Of a stretch of 64,000 nucleotides of DNA, positions 34,575 through 46,412 are shown piece after piece; the first letter of the stretch is position 1, and every line of letters starts with the position of its first letter. Position numbers and translations under genes: made by a program. Where the stretch lies: positions 1,302,001 through 1,366,000 of the forward strand of contig JAEVLN010000008.1 in assembly GCA_018350325.1 (NCBI GenBank). The letters run 5' to 3'. The notes beneath the pieces are model-generated. The model searched no databases. It was given only the letters and a program-made list of their open reading frames with translations, and was not told where the DNA came from. The stretch is from Globodera rostochiensis (Eukaryota; Nematoda; Chromadorea; Rhabditida; Heteroderidae).

Positions 34575-36552
34575 CTACTTTTCACCACCGGGAGAACGCC
34601 CCGATGATGCCGAACGGGTGCGGGTACGAGAACGCGAGCGGGAACGACCGTTCTTCACTAAAAACAAAATTTGAATTTCTCAAATTTACAAAGAAAAGGG
34701 GCATTCGCTCTTTTAAACCCACGGCTGATTAAACAGGTGTCAGAACCTTGAAATCCTTTCCCATTAGTCACGTTAAAAGAGCACCAACCAGGCGAGCGGG
34801 AGTCACGACGAGAAGGTGGAGAAGAGCGCGAACGAGAGCGAGGCGAGCGCGAACGTGGTGAGCGAGTTCGAGAACGAGGCGAGCGCGAACGGCTAACAGA
34901 ATAATTGCAAGGGAATTTGGACACGGATCACGGATAAGAAGAGTGGAGGGCGAGCTCAGGCTCAGAAAAGAAGCGGGTCCAACTCAGGCCCTTCCTTCCA
35001 CTGTCATTTTTCAATTTGCATTCCCAAAAACAAGCTTTCATCGACCCTAAGTGACTGCGGCACCTTCCCCCCCCCCACCATCCATAGTTCGGAAGTTTCC
35101 AACCTTCGAGTGCGACGACCCGCGCCCATTTCGCCTTCGTCCACGAGTTTTATGCGACGCCCGTTGATGTCCTTACCTCAAATTATTTAATTTTGCCAAT
35201 GTTATGTAATTCTCAAGCGACCACGCAAACAGAAATGAAGCTCTATCCACAAAACCTTGAAATTTGTCCAACGCTCGGCGCATGTCCTCGCGGTTCGCAA
35301 AGCAAACAAAGCCCTCATTGGGTTTTTTGTGCGCGTCGGCGTAAGTCACTTCGGCGTATCTGCGCATCATATCTTTGAGCTCCTGAAGCAGGGTGAAGTT
35401 TAAAAATCAATTTACGAGCGTGATACACCCAAACACAACAGTGTAAAGATGAAGTCATCATTATTATTTATGTTCAGACATCGTTTGTAGTGTCTTACAA
35501 GTAATTCGTTAGCTGAATTGGTTCCGTTTAATCTTAAAACACACCATTCCAAACAGATCGCCAATTTTTGCTCAGCTCAGATTTGCTGAATCTGACGGCC
35601 AGATTTTATAGCCCTGGCTTTGCGATAGTCTCTTTCCCTTTGGCTGGCTCGACTACGTTCTTGGCCGGAAACAACGAAACTCGGGAGGAGAAGGCCTAGC
35701 GCCTCGAAGAAGCCTCAGGCATCGAGGAATGAACCCTTTGGGCAGTCAGAAAATGGCATCTTTTGCGGCAAAGAGGCAAATCGGACTGGCGCCAGTCAAA
35801 GATTGGGCCAGCCAGAAAATGGGCCAGAATCGACACACCAAACACCGGAAATTGGATTCTCGCTCTTAAATCGAATAATAAATTTTCCACTAAAAACTGA
35901 CAATGAGTCTGGTCCAAGCGCAGTTTTGTTTTACACACTAATTGAAAGCCCTAAAAATGTCAAATTGAACCTGCCACGAACAACGCGTTGAGAGATTGTA
36001 GACACCGAGACGATAGCGCGTTTGAATGGGCGGTCCGTAACGAAGTCTGAAGCAGGAACTTACTCGAAAAAGCCAAATACAAACACGAACCCAGGTCGTG
36101 ATCCACCACCACCGCCGCCACCACCACCACCGCCGCCGCCACCACCACGAGGACCTGAATTCAATTTGAATTGAACCGATTTCTTTATCATAAATCGCGC
36201 CCGAATCATCCTCTGTAAGGCGACCACCCGACAAAACCCCGGGTTAGCCCAAACCATGCGTAAAAAGTTTGACGAGTATAAACCTCGACGTGACAATTCA
36301 ACGATCACACGCTCTCCCAACAGTTCACGTCCATTCAGATCATAAACAGCATCATCAGCATCGCGTGAATCATCAAACTCCTAGGACAAAACGAATTTCA
36401 GTTAGTGCCAGCAGATTTCAACAAACCACAAATCCAAACCCATTCTTCAGCATCACATCTCTAATACGACCATAACCTCGGAAAAAATGTTCCAAATCGC
36501 GCTCGGTTGCACGAGACGGCAAATGGCCGATGTAAACACGAGCACTACTCAT
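34575..36552 (-). CDS. SR splicing factor, SRSF4/5/6 (RSP-1/RSP-2) type
   Basis: SR proteins bind exonic enhancers and recruit the spliceosome. The minus-strand start at 36,552 reads [22 protein letters not shown]1 continues with [32 protein letters not shown] and [11 protein letters not shown] hinge exon (about 36,155-36,087) encodes some fifteen consecutive Gly after GPR, from a CCA/CCG-type run on +. The second RRM is split between exons at about 36,055-35,984 ([21 protein letters not shown]), 35,388-35,260 ([19 protein letters not shown], then [12 protein letters not shown]) and about 35,172 downward ([14 protein letters not shown]). The RS tail (34,890-34,789 and the last exon) has [18 protein letters not shown] and ends [12 protein letters not shown]2 motifs SWQ..LKD and TYADAHK identify the SRSF4/5/6 branch. 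The intron between the two RRM2 halves is long (about 590 nt) and might hold a regulated exon. Confidence 0.85.
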
Positions 36553-37130
36553 TTTGGATTAAATATTAAATTGCAAAATCTGGAACCAAAGGAAGGAAAT
36601 AAATAAAAACAACTGTAATCGTCTAACGATCTTGATTATAGTGAATTTAAGTAGATAAAAAGCACTTCTTACCAGACCGAATCCAGACCGTGCTCAACCT
36701 TAACCAATTCAGCATTCTAAAAACCTCCGAAAGTTAAAAAATACAATAAATTTGAATTTGAATCTTGCCAAGATCAGTTTTTGAAATCACCAATAAAAAA
36801 TTTTTCTTCTCAAAAGGATACTTCAAAGAAAATTTTGGGGGATGAACGACATTAATGGCGGACAACGGAAAAGCACTGAATATACACTTTGAACGATTGG
36901 ATTTTAATAATTTTCTGAAAATCTTCGATCAATTCGGGTTCGAGGTTTGAAATTTGCAAAATCCGAGCTCAGATTCGTTATACCCTTTACTCTATAAAAC
37001 TAAAATTTTTGGGCCGCAATTCTGCAGCGTTGCGCTTCTCACATGCAATTTTTCGATCCTAAGATTGTTACCCTATTGTTGTGATGTAGTTAAAAAAAAC
37101 ACAATTTAAGAAAATCTAACAATTAATTAA
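36553..37130. repeat. Intergenic with a dispersed AT-rich repeat
   Basis: 36,900-37,040 shares blocks with 53,440-53,580 (TTCGATCAATTCGGG, then GGTTTGAAATT..GCAAAATCCGAGCTC, then GGATTCG or AGATTCG). The flanking genes are divergent, so promoters of both should be here. Confidence 0.55.
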
Positions 37131-37696
37131 ATGAACAAAGTTCGCAAATTTGGCCAAGACTTGCAAAACGAAGTGGGCCGAGGTCTGTTGGAGGTAGAGT
37201 CAATTCGAAAAGACATCAAAGCAGTGTTTGGGAAGACGCTGAGCAAAGAGCAGGCGGAAGAGTTGCGTAACGAGTTACTTCAGCGATACAAAGCAAAGAC
37301 GGATGAAGCGATGGAAAGACTTTACGAAAAGGAAGAGGTTCGAATTCTATACCGGTCGACTCTTATCGAAAAGCTTAATCCACGCTTTACTAGTCTTTGC
37401 TTTTTTGAAAAGGTGCGCAACATGGTGTCGAAGCTGAGCAGCCGAAAGTCTTCTGACAAATTCAACAAGTCGAACATTGAAAATTCATATGACGAAGAAG
37501 CGCTGAAAACGGACGCACCAGAGAAATTGATTTATGGGGTGACGCGACCGATGTTGGTGGCACACAAGGAAAGGCTTATTAAGTTGCGGGATCAGTTGCG
37601 TTCGCGAATCGAGGTATACTAAAAGAGTGTCAGGCGATTCAAACATTTTCTTTTCATATTTAGGTCGATGCAAATGAACGGATGGAAGAAAGTTGA
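37131..37696 (+). CDS. Unrecognised 146-aa coiled-coil protein
   Basis: Three exons, 37131-37337, 37413-37613 and 37664-37696, join in phase 0 with good acceptors (TTGAAAAG, ATATTTAG). The protein is charged and mostly helical: MNKVRKFGQDLQNEVGRG, EQAEELRNELLQRYKAK, then RPMLVAHKERLIKLRDQL, ending ANERMEES. Heptad-like spacing of Leu/Val suggests a coiled coil. There is no signal peptide, TM segment or motif that I recognise. If the first intron were retained the frame stays open, so the exact middle is uncertain. Confidence 0.6.
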
Positions 37697-37888
37697 GAAA
37701 AAGCACTTTCTTAGGATTGACCTCTTAACTTATTATAAAAACCGATAGTTCGAATTCGCCTTTCTGGTAAATGTGTTTGTATCACTGACTTCATCTCCTG
37801 AGGAAGCATTTATTTAAGAAACTATCGATCAGTATATGGGTGTTTTGTTTTAATAAACTCGAAGTCAGGTAAGCATTTATATAAGTTG

Positions 37889-40800
37889 TCAGTATCCGGG
37901 AAGAGCTGGCCCAAGAATATTCCTCTCGCTTTTGGGGTCGGGAAAATAGGCCTTCGGGTTGGACCAGCTGACAATCTGCGAAATTCAGTAAATTTTCAGT
38001 AAACAAGTAATAGGAAAGAATGTCGAGTCCGTTACCTTTCCCGTCGTATACATCACCCTGCCCGGATGATAGGGGTCTACCAATTGAGTTAAAAGATCGG
38101 CCTGAATTTAAGAACAATAATTAAGAACAATAACTCAACTTCCATGAATGGTTGTTTGGTTGACCTTTTCTCTGGACATGCACGGCACGCCGGGAAGTAT
38201 GAAATCATCAGGCGCCAAACTCAGCTTATCGCAATGACGGTACATCAAATGAACGCGCATATCACTACAAAAGAAAGCGCCAGCGTCACAAAGAGAGCAT
38301 CTAAAGGGGATTATGGGCTAAAATGAGGGAGAACGACATTGATGGCCGGCTACAACCCATCAACGCTATCACATAATCCATGATGAGCCCGTTAATTTTA
38401 CCTTAATTCAAAAAGAGTATGAAATTTCATAAGCAATTTGTATTAAAAATTCATTTTTTTGATTGGAATTCGCGTCGTGGGTGAAATGACATGGCTCCTT
38501 TCGGAAATAAACAAATATCAAAAACCTCATGCGCATCACACGAATGTGTGAAACCATGTGACGTCTGCCATCCTGAAAAGGATAGAAAAGAGCATTTTTA
38601 ATGAGTTAATCTGCTAATGAATGAATTTGGATTTGCAAAAAAAAATATTATTTTTTGGTCAAGTTCCATATCCAATGCCTTTGCTAATCACAATGACGAA
38701 CCCTTATGTTTTTAAGAACCTCTCCACACTCGCCACACTGCCAAAAACCATCATCCACTGAATTTGTGTTGAATAGAGGTTTTAATGGCTTGAAAAATAA
38801 GTCTCTTTGATGTTCTGTCAAATACACCGGAACCTGACCCAAATCCTGAAAAAAATTGTTAATCGACATAAATCTAACTATACTTCTAACTTTTGGCTTG
38901 GGCGGCGGTGATGACGGTTTTTCATTTGTTTCTGTCTTCGGCTGATCTTTGCTGCGTGAAGATTCGCCGATCAACGAAATTCCATCGCTTTCTGTTAATT
39001 CCGAGGAAGAAAAAATTTGCTTCCGACGTGAAGAGCCTAAAAATCCGTTCGGTTAAGATGAAGGCCCCAAAGCAGTCATGCCAGAGGACGAAGAAACGAG
39101 TCTGCGTAACTCCTCCTCTCTGATTTTGGCCCGTGCCTTCGGCGTGTAGAAGATCAAGTCTTCCCTGTAACGACCGGTGACCATAGTCGGCAGACACTCT
39201 TTGGTCAGTTGGGGAGGGGCCACAGAGTCGCGTCTCTCCGTTTGCTCTGCGCTCCCTTCCTTTGGCCCACTCTGCGGCTCTTCAGTCGGCGCTCCACTGT
39301 CCATTTCGCTGACCAGCTGAGGCGGTTCCGCGCCGTTCGTCTGGACGGCCTCCTTGCCCGGGAAGAGAATCTGCGCAGGCAGCACAAAGTCTTTCATCGG
39401 GATGGCACTGCTGCTCATCGGAGTGGGCGTGCGACTGCGTTCCACCTTTTCGGCATTTATACCGTCGATCGAAGAATAATTCGTCATTGTCTCTGATGAC
39501 TCCTTGGGCTTTGTGAGAATGTCCGAAACTTTTGGCCTTTTCCGGTTCTTGAAGACATTCCTTCTAGCAGATTTTCGCTTCAACTAAAATGCCGCTGAAA
39601 TTCGTATACAAAGACAATTTAATTTACTGATGTTTTCCCCGCTGTTTTTGGTGTGCTCTTTTTTGAGTATACGGCAGCAGAAGTGCTCGGAATATTGGCA
39701 GAACCATCCAACGGAACAGTTGGCGTTCGCGGTTTAGCTTTCGGGGAGAAAAAAACAGAAAATTAAATTAAAAAATTGAAAGCTACTCACCCGGGCGAGA
39801 TATTTTGGAATTTTCCGTTAGCTGTCTCGGTTCCTCCACTGGACCCTCCAGAAACTTTCTGTTCGGCTTTCTTGAGCGCCGTTCTCGATTTTTGTGTGAT
39901 CCATCCATTTCGTCGAGGCCTTCTCTTCCGTCATTTTTGTCGTCTTCGTCATCATTTGTCCCAAATGTTTTTTGTTCGCTCGCATCTTCCGATGACTCTT
40001 CCTAAAACAAACTTTAACTTTTTTTTCTTCTAATTCTTTTACCACCTCAACCAATTTGTCTGTAGCATCAGTTCTTGAGTTCAGCAACTAAAAACGCATT
40101 GATACTAAAGTTACAGCTTGAAATACCCGATCGATTTTTCTGGCCTCTTCTTCGTCAAAGAAACAACGCCCCTCCACATCGGTCACCACATTTCGCAGCG
40201 GAGGCACCTCATCCGCTTCGTCTTCTTCCAATATTTTTTCGTGCGGTTTCACTTTTCCAACTTTGCGGACCCAATCTCTTAACGCCAACGCAGCTTCAAA
40301 GTGCTTAAATTAACGGGAACAAATTTTGAATTTGTCATTTTAGTCTGATTAGACCTGCTGTTTTTCCTCCTCTTTGGTCATTGGTGTAAATAAAATTGGA
40401 CGTCTGAAAGGCTTGCGCTTGGACTTCTTCAATTCGAGGCTTTCCTCCATTTCTTCTTCATCGCCCGCCTCTTCGTTCACTTCCTCCCCATCCTCTTCGT
40501 CTTTTGGCTGAGAAATTGGGCTGAGACTGCGAAAGTTCGATTGTGAAAGACACTGCGAAAATGCAAATTGTTATTTTTAAAAATGGTAAAAATTAAGAAT
40601 ACGGGCAATCCAAGTTTCCCTCTCTTCAATGCTTCAACAGAAATATTAAAATTGGTTATTTTATTGAATGAATTAGGTTGTTTTTTAGCCGGTACTGAAA
40701 TGTCAATTTAATAAACGTTACGCCAATTTTGTATGTGAATAACGTTATGCCAATTTTGTATGTGGGATAAAATTCAAAAATGTTCAAAAGATGGATAAGA

Positions 40801-42773
40801 ACAAAAAAACTTTGCCTTCGGGTTTAAAAATAAAGAAACGGTCAGAAGGCAAACCCAAAATTTGATATAGCGAAGAAGCCTTTAAAAGTTGTCAATTTGA
40901 AATGTAAACTCACTTTGCGTTTCGCATTGTTTTCTGCGTTGGTGTGCTCCATTCTGAATCGGTTGTGATGCTGACGAACAATCGAATGGGCTGCATTAAA
41001 GTGTTTCTGCAAGTCCTCCAAGCTAAATTAATCGAAGAACGAATGGCATTAAAAGGTAAATTTATGAGATTGAAAATACCAATAGAAAGGAGGGACATCG
41101 CATAAGAAACATTTGATGAACGCTTTGTTTTCGGACTGTTTGACCAGCCCCTCCTCGGAATAGTCCATTTGGTGTTGCACGGCTGACAATGAGAAGAGAC
41201 GGTTAAACGCGATATCAACCAGAATTCCATTTTCTCTTAAATTTGGGCTGCTTCTTACCAAGATGATGGGCGAGGCTGCTCAATGAGGCGAAAGGCAGCA
41301 GTCCCCGGCTCACACATCTGAGTCTCGACAGATTAGAATGGTAAACGTAATTCTCAGTTTAAATTGGTTTTTCACCGTTGGTCTTCGCAGTGATTAGTGG
41401 TAAAGTCGACGGGCATAGCCGACGGGATGCGTTCGATTATCTCAATCTATGAAAATGGATGTGAATTTCCCCAAGAATAAATCAATAAATGTGTCCAAAT
41501 TCTGATGATTCCCCCATCAAATGCGCCACCTCTTCGCTGGTCAGTTCGCATACGCTTCCCTCGTCCGGCCTGGCTTTCATTTGTGTGCCCCGTCTCCGTC
41601 GAAGTTGCATTTCTCCGCAACGGACCGAACATTCCCGCGGCATCACCAGCGCAACTCGATTTTCCGGCAAACTTTTCATGGACAATTCTGTCGGTAACTG
41701 TCCAATAACCTAAAAATAAAAATGCGAAAATGTCAAATAATTGCATATGAAAAAAAACTTGTTTCCCGTCGACAATTGAAGTCTCTACCGGTTTTCTCAT
41801 GGTCCTCGGCAGGGTTTGGACTTCGACGTCCGTCTGAAATTGGACTAAAAAACCATTCGAAAAGCATTCGTACATTTGTTCTTTCCAAGTGCACATTAAC
41901 GGCTCGGATGTGTCTCACCAAATTGGTTGTCGGATTGAAACGTCGCAAATTCAAATTCCGAGTGTTTCGCGCACTTTTCTTTGGTCCATTATTTACCGAG
42001 TCCGAATCCTTTTCGCCGTGGCCTATTAACCAAAAGCATTTAAAATAACACATTGACCATAGCAATTGAAATTAATTTATGCAAATAATCTTTAAATTTA
42101 TTGAAAACTCACCCGGCTTATATATTTTAATTTATACATTCATTTTGGGGTTTAGCGAATTTTTTTTTTGTTGCAAAAATCGACGAAATAAAATACAAAC
42201 GCAAAACAATGATTGTTTTCGAATTACTTCTTTTTGGACAAAATCCTGGGTTTATTTTCACTGCACAACGACAAAATATCAGAAACAGACCTAAGGGTTA
42301 GATTTAGTTCCATTTCGGGTGTGAATGCTGAAAGGAGAAGCCTCCCCCACCCAATCGAGTGCATATTTAATAAACAAATGCCAAAGTAACTGTAAAACTC
42401 CGTGTTCTTTCATATTATACCTTTCTGATTCGACTTTTGGCTGTCGCGGACCAATTCCGCCTGCTCGGCTCGTACCGACGAAAGCAAAGTTCGACAATTC
42501 GTTCGTTTGTGAGCGACAAAATTGATGATCGAACGAAACAACGACCGGCAATAGCTGAGATGACGGACATCGAATGTTGAGAAAGGAAAGTCCAAAACGC
42601 CCACCCACCCACCTGCACTCGTAGATCACAGAACATTCGTTTTTCAGCAAATTTTTCACTTCGTCTGTCCCGCCCTGATAATATCGGACCACAGATTCGG
42701 CGCCATCGTCACAGTTCGAGGCTGGGAAATTGGGGGCCTGAGCTGCAGGATCTTTTATATTATTTAATGACAT
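37889..42773 (-). CDS. ZNF800: ZNF800-like multi-zinc-finger nuclear protein
   Basis: A long minus-strand gene of many small exons. The N-terminus (exon from 42,773) has VVRYYQGGTDEVKNLLKNE then the first finger YECSYCRSLFRSIINFVAHK, closely like the ZNF800 N-terminal finger ([20 protein letters not shown]). Later fingers: KCFLCDVPPFY..SLEDLQKHFNAAH (about 41,150-40,915), WQCGECGEVL..RRHMVSH (38,740-38,560) and CSLCDAGAFFCSDMRVHLM (38,290-38,150). Between fingers are acidic/basic disordered exons, including 40552-40355. The C-terminus (38,100-37,889) reads LLTQLVDPYHPGRVMYTT and ends ILGPALPGY. ZNF800 family members are nuclear, presumed transcription regulators. Not every exon junction was fixed, and some exons between 42.4 and 41.4 kb remain approximate. 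Confidence 0.75.
40355..40552 (-). other. 198-nt ZNF800-like exon duplicated in POLD3
   Basis: This phase 0-0 exon of 66 codons runs from acceptor TTTTCGCAG to donor CAGCAG/GTCTAA. It encodes an acidic stretch (EEVNEEAGDEEEMEESLEL) followed by a basic/Pro segment (KKSKRKPFRRPILFTPMTK). The same 198 nt, differing at 11 positions by my count, forms an exon of the POLD3 gene on the other strand at 62,300-62,497. About 20 nt of upstream intron (AACAATTTGC..TTTTC.CAG) is shared too; similarity ends just after the donor. Confidence 0.85.
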
Positions 42774-43302
42774 TCTGAAACAATTTTAAAACATAATTTA
42801 ATAAATACAATTTGGATGCGTGTTGATTCGCATTATTTGCCCTGACTGAAACCACCCCCGCCCCGGGGGATACAATTCATGCAAAAGCATTACATGCGCC
42901 TTAATTGGTCTTCATTTCATCTGTAGCGATACATCATACACTTAACGGGGGGGGGGGGGGCGGGGGGGGGGAGGGGGGTCTCAAAACGAACAGAAAAATA
43001 ACAAAGAAATCTAAACACTGCGACTCGCGCACGACCGTCTACAGTATCTGTCCGAAGACGCACAATAATTTAAAGCAAAGAAATCACTTTAAACAGACTC
43101 AATCAACACATCCATAACGTAACATAAAAATAAAAGCAAATGTGTGCAAAGCTGTAAAGCCTTAGGTTTCTGCTCACAACCTACAGTATACCAGTGCTAC
43201 AGCGTCATACCCAACCAACCGTAATTTAATGGAAATTTGTTCTCATAGGCTAATTTTTAATTATCAAAATGACTTTTAGTAGCATTTCGAATTAACTTTA
43301 AT
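42774..43302. other. Divergent intergenic region, ZNF800-like / BCKDHA
   Basis: Both flanking genes start outward from here, so it should contain both promoters. It has G-run blocks at 42,947-42,978 and a CCCCCGCCCCGGGG block at 42,855. No gene is seen. Confidence 0.5.
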
Positions 43303-45989
43303 ATGAACCAACGACATTTTCTTTTATTGCGAATATTTGACGTCCCCCCAAAAATTTTCTCGAGTCAGCGCATTATTTGGCGGGGATATTGCACCGTCGA
43401 TATCAAGAAAAGCATTGAAAATGCAGACAAATTCAAATTGCGCGAATTTGGCCAAAAATATCTTGGCAACAGAGAAGTGGGTTTGGTTAAACAAAGTGAT
43501 CAAATCGAATCCAATGAACAGACAGAAACTACGGATTAGTACGCTGTTTTCCACCTGAAAATGAATTTTCTAAAAAATAATGTCGAATTATAATGGATAT
43601 TGGTTGACGGTCGCGTCTTATGTTCTTTTAAATCACATTTAATAAATTAAATCATAAAATTCAGGTCAAATTCACAGAACGGTTGGAATTTCAAAGTAGC
43701 GCAAATGAAATACCCATGCCAATTTACCGATGCATTGATTCAAAAGGCGATTTTATCAAAAAGAGCTCGGAGACACTCTTTTCGAAGGTTCCCTCTTCAA
43801 TTATTTAATAAATCATTGAATTCCAAGAGTTTTTTACGAATAATGATAGTTTTTATTTAAATTTCTCTTTTTAGGATATTGCGATAAAAATGTACAAAGA
43901 AATGACAAAATTAAACACAATGGACAAAATTTTATATGAATCGCAGCGACAGGGAAGAATTTCATTTTACATGACCAATTATGGCGAGGAAGTAAGCGAA
44001 TTTTGTAATCATTACAAGAAACCCCAAGGCCAGCCACGTGGGCTCAGCGGCGGCGTTGGAACTTCGCGATTTGGTCTACGGACAGTACCGGGAGGTGGGC
44101 GTGCTGCTGTGGCGAGGGTTTTCGTTGGACCAATGCTTGAATCAATGCTACGGGAACAAGCTGGACGAGGGTCGGCTGGGCTTACATTTACAATATTCCA
44201 ATTTTATACGAAAAATAGTCCGTTTTGTCAAATTCTGTGTTCCTTTGTTGTACATGTCGTGGTTTGCTTTTTCATTTGTTCAACCAAATTCGACAGTTTG
44301 TGGCGGATTGTGTGTTTTGTTATTACTCGCTTTAGGAAAGGGCAAACAAATGCCGGTCCATTACGGCTCTCCCGGACTGAACTTCGTCACCATTAGCTCT
44401 CCTCTCGGCACCCAACTCCCTCAGGCGGTCGGTTCCGCTTACGCCTTCAAATTGGCCAATGCGAAGAGATCGGCCGGGGAGGGGCGCGTCGTTTGTGTGT
44501 ACTTCGGAGAGGGGGCCGCCTCGGAGGGCGACGCGCACGCGGCTTTTAATTTCGCCGCAGCATTGGTGAGGGGCCAACTGAAATTTATTAAAATAAAATT
44601 AAAATGGGTCGGTCTCTGGCGGTGGGTTGGCTCAACACCGTCAAAAACCCGGATAATGTTACAAATTTCTTTTTGCATTTTTTGTTGTTACTGATCAATC
44701 AAATTGAAGCAATGTCCGATTTTGTTCTTCTGTCGAAACAACGGATATGCGATCAGTACACCGGCTTCCGAACAATACGCCGGTGACGGAATAGCGGGCA
44801 AAGGCATTGGCTACGGACTGCACACAATCCGGTAGAACAACATAAATTTGAATTTAAATTCCAATGGGAAGTTTATAATGAAATTGGGGGGAGTTTAAAA
44901 GCTTGGAAACTCGTGGTCCGAAGTTTGAACAAACAAAATATGGAAGCAAAACGCGTTTAATCAAAATGATTTAATATTCTTGGCCATCCCTTCCCCTTTT
45001 TTTAGAGTGGACGGAAACGATCCTTTCGCAGTGTACAACGCGACATTGGAGGCGAGAAAGTTGGCTTTAGAGAACAATCCGGTGATGATCGAGGCAATGA
45101 CTTATCGAATCGGCCATCACTCCACTTCGGACGACTCTTCCGCTTATCGGTCTTTTTTATTGCACTTTCTTTTTTGGATTTCGCTTGCTTTCACATCATC
45201 CTGTTTTTGCACGAATGGATTAATCTGCGGGGTGCGGCCGATGGTTTTCTGAGTTTTGGGGTCGACATTTCAATTTCTTCTTTGTTCTGTTTTAACATTT
45301 TTTTCTTGTTTTTTATCAAAATTTCGAAGATCGATGAAAGAGGTGCAAGAATGGGCCGAATTGGACTCTCCGATCCTTCGATTTCGCCGATTTCTTGAAC
45401 AGCGCTTCTGGTGGGACGGTGGGTTCTTCATTTCCACCAAATAGAACATTTATTTATGTGCCATAATTTCGGGATCCTTTCTGCCTTTAGGCATTCCAAA
45501 AAATGATTAATTTTCTTTTCAACAGATGCGCAGGACAAACAATGGATCGGCTCGGTTGGTGACCAAATCGAAAAAGAAAATGGCCGTCTGTTTGATAAAA
45601 TTGAAGGTTCGACAACAAGTTATGGACGCTTTTTCGAAGGCGGAGAAAATAAAAAAGTTAGCGCCTGGGGAGTTATTCGCTGATGTTTATGCGGAGATGC
45701 CGGAACATCTCCAGGTGAGGAGAGGTGCCAACTAAAGCCCCGACGGATCGAGACCTCGTCGAGATTTTCAAGATACCCTAAAAAATCTCGGTTGGTGAAA
45801 TTTACCGAGATTTCGTTTTTCCAGACTCGATCGGTCCTCAAGTCCGGGCTTTAGTGTTTGACTCGCCAGAGTTTTTGGAAGGCGCTGAAAGTAAAGGTCA
45901 TTTTGTAGGAACAGCAAGCGCAACTGCGACAACATTTGGCTGAGTTCGGGAGTGAATATCCCCAGATGGAACAATTTGAAAAATGCTGA
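43303..45989 (+). CDS. BCKDHA: Branched-chain 2-oxoacid dehydrogenase E1 alpha subunit
   Basis: E1 alpha, with E1 beta, uses thiamine diphosphate to decarboxylate the 2-oxoacids of Leu, Ile and Val in the mitochondrial BCKDH complex. Exons: a first exon from 43303 (basic, hydrophobic presequence [16 protein letters not shown]) ending at a phase-0 donor not fixed with certainty (43,397-43,480), then 43665-43787, 43875-43991, 44029-44170, 44336-44565, 44710-44831, 45006-45149, 45330-45418, 45526-45554, 45607-45714 and 45909-45989; from exon 2 these sum to 395 codons. Signatures: [49 protein letters not shown], the ThDP/Mg motif [47 protein letters not shown] and [15 protein letters not shown]. 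The last contains the serines that BCKD kinase phosphorylates in mammals, so the same control is plausible. Confidence 0.95.
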
Positions 45990-46090
45990 GAATGAATATT
46001 AATTTTCGTCCATTTATCATTCACCGGGACTTTCCTTTATTGGTCACACATTTTGCTCAATTTTAATATGCCAATTGAACATTTCTGTAG

Positions 46091-46291
46091 GATGTAAAGG
46101 TACGCGCCTCCTCGGGCGAAGGAGACTGTCATTTAAAATATGGCAGGCGGGGAGGCCAACTCGCCTTTGAGAAATATCAGTCAGAATTAGCTCTTCCAGT
46201 GAGCACCGGGGTGTCCACCTGCTTTTCCTTCAAGGGCGGGCCCAACGTTACCGCCCACGTCCAACCAACGGAAGCACACACTTTCTTACAG
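46091..46291 (+). other. Unassigned open exon-like segment
   Basis: Directly after an acceptor-like TTTCTGTAG, 67 codons stay open to a TAA at 46,292, and a possible donor (GTAACG) overlaps the end. The translation is not low-complexity: HLKYGRRGGQLAFEKYQSEL, then PVSTGVSTCFSFKGGPN. There is no ATG in frame. GC content is higher than the surroundings. It lies downstream of the BCKDHA stop and could be an exon of an unseen gene, a repeat, or chance. The opposite strand is also partly open. Confidence 0.25.
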
Positions 46292-46412
46292 TAACGAAAT
46301 TACTTCGTCATTGTCACTTTCCTTCAAATAGTCCATTGACTTCACAAAAGAAAACTAAATTTGTTTATGTCTAAAATAAATTACAAATACGGACTTTCAA
46401 TTTGGATGTGCT

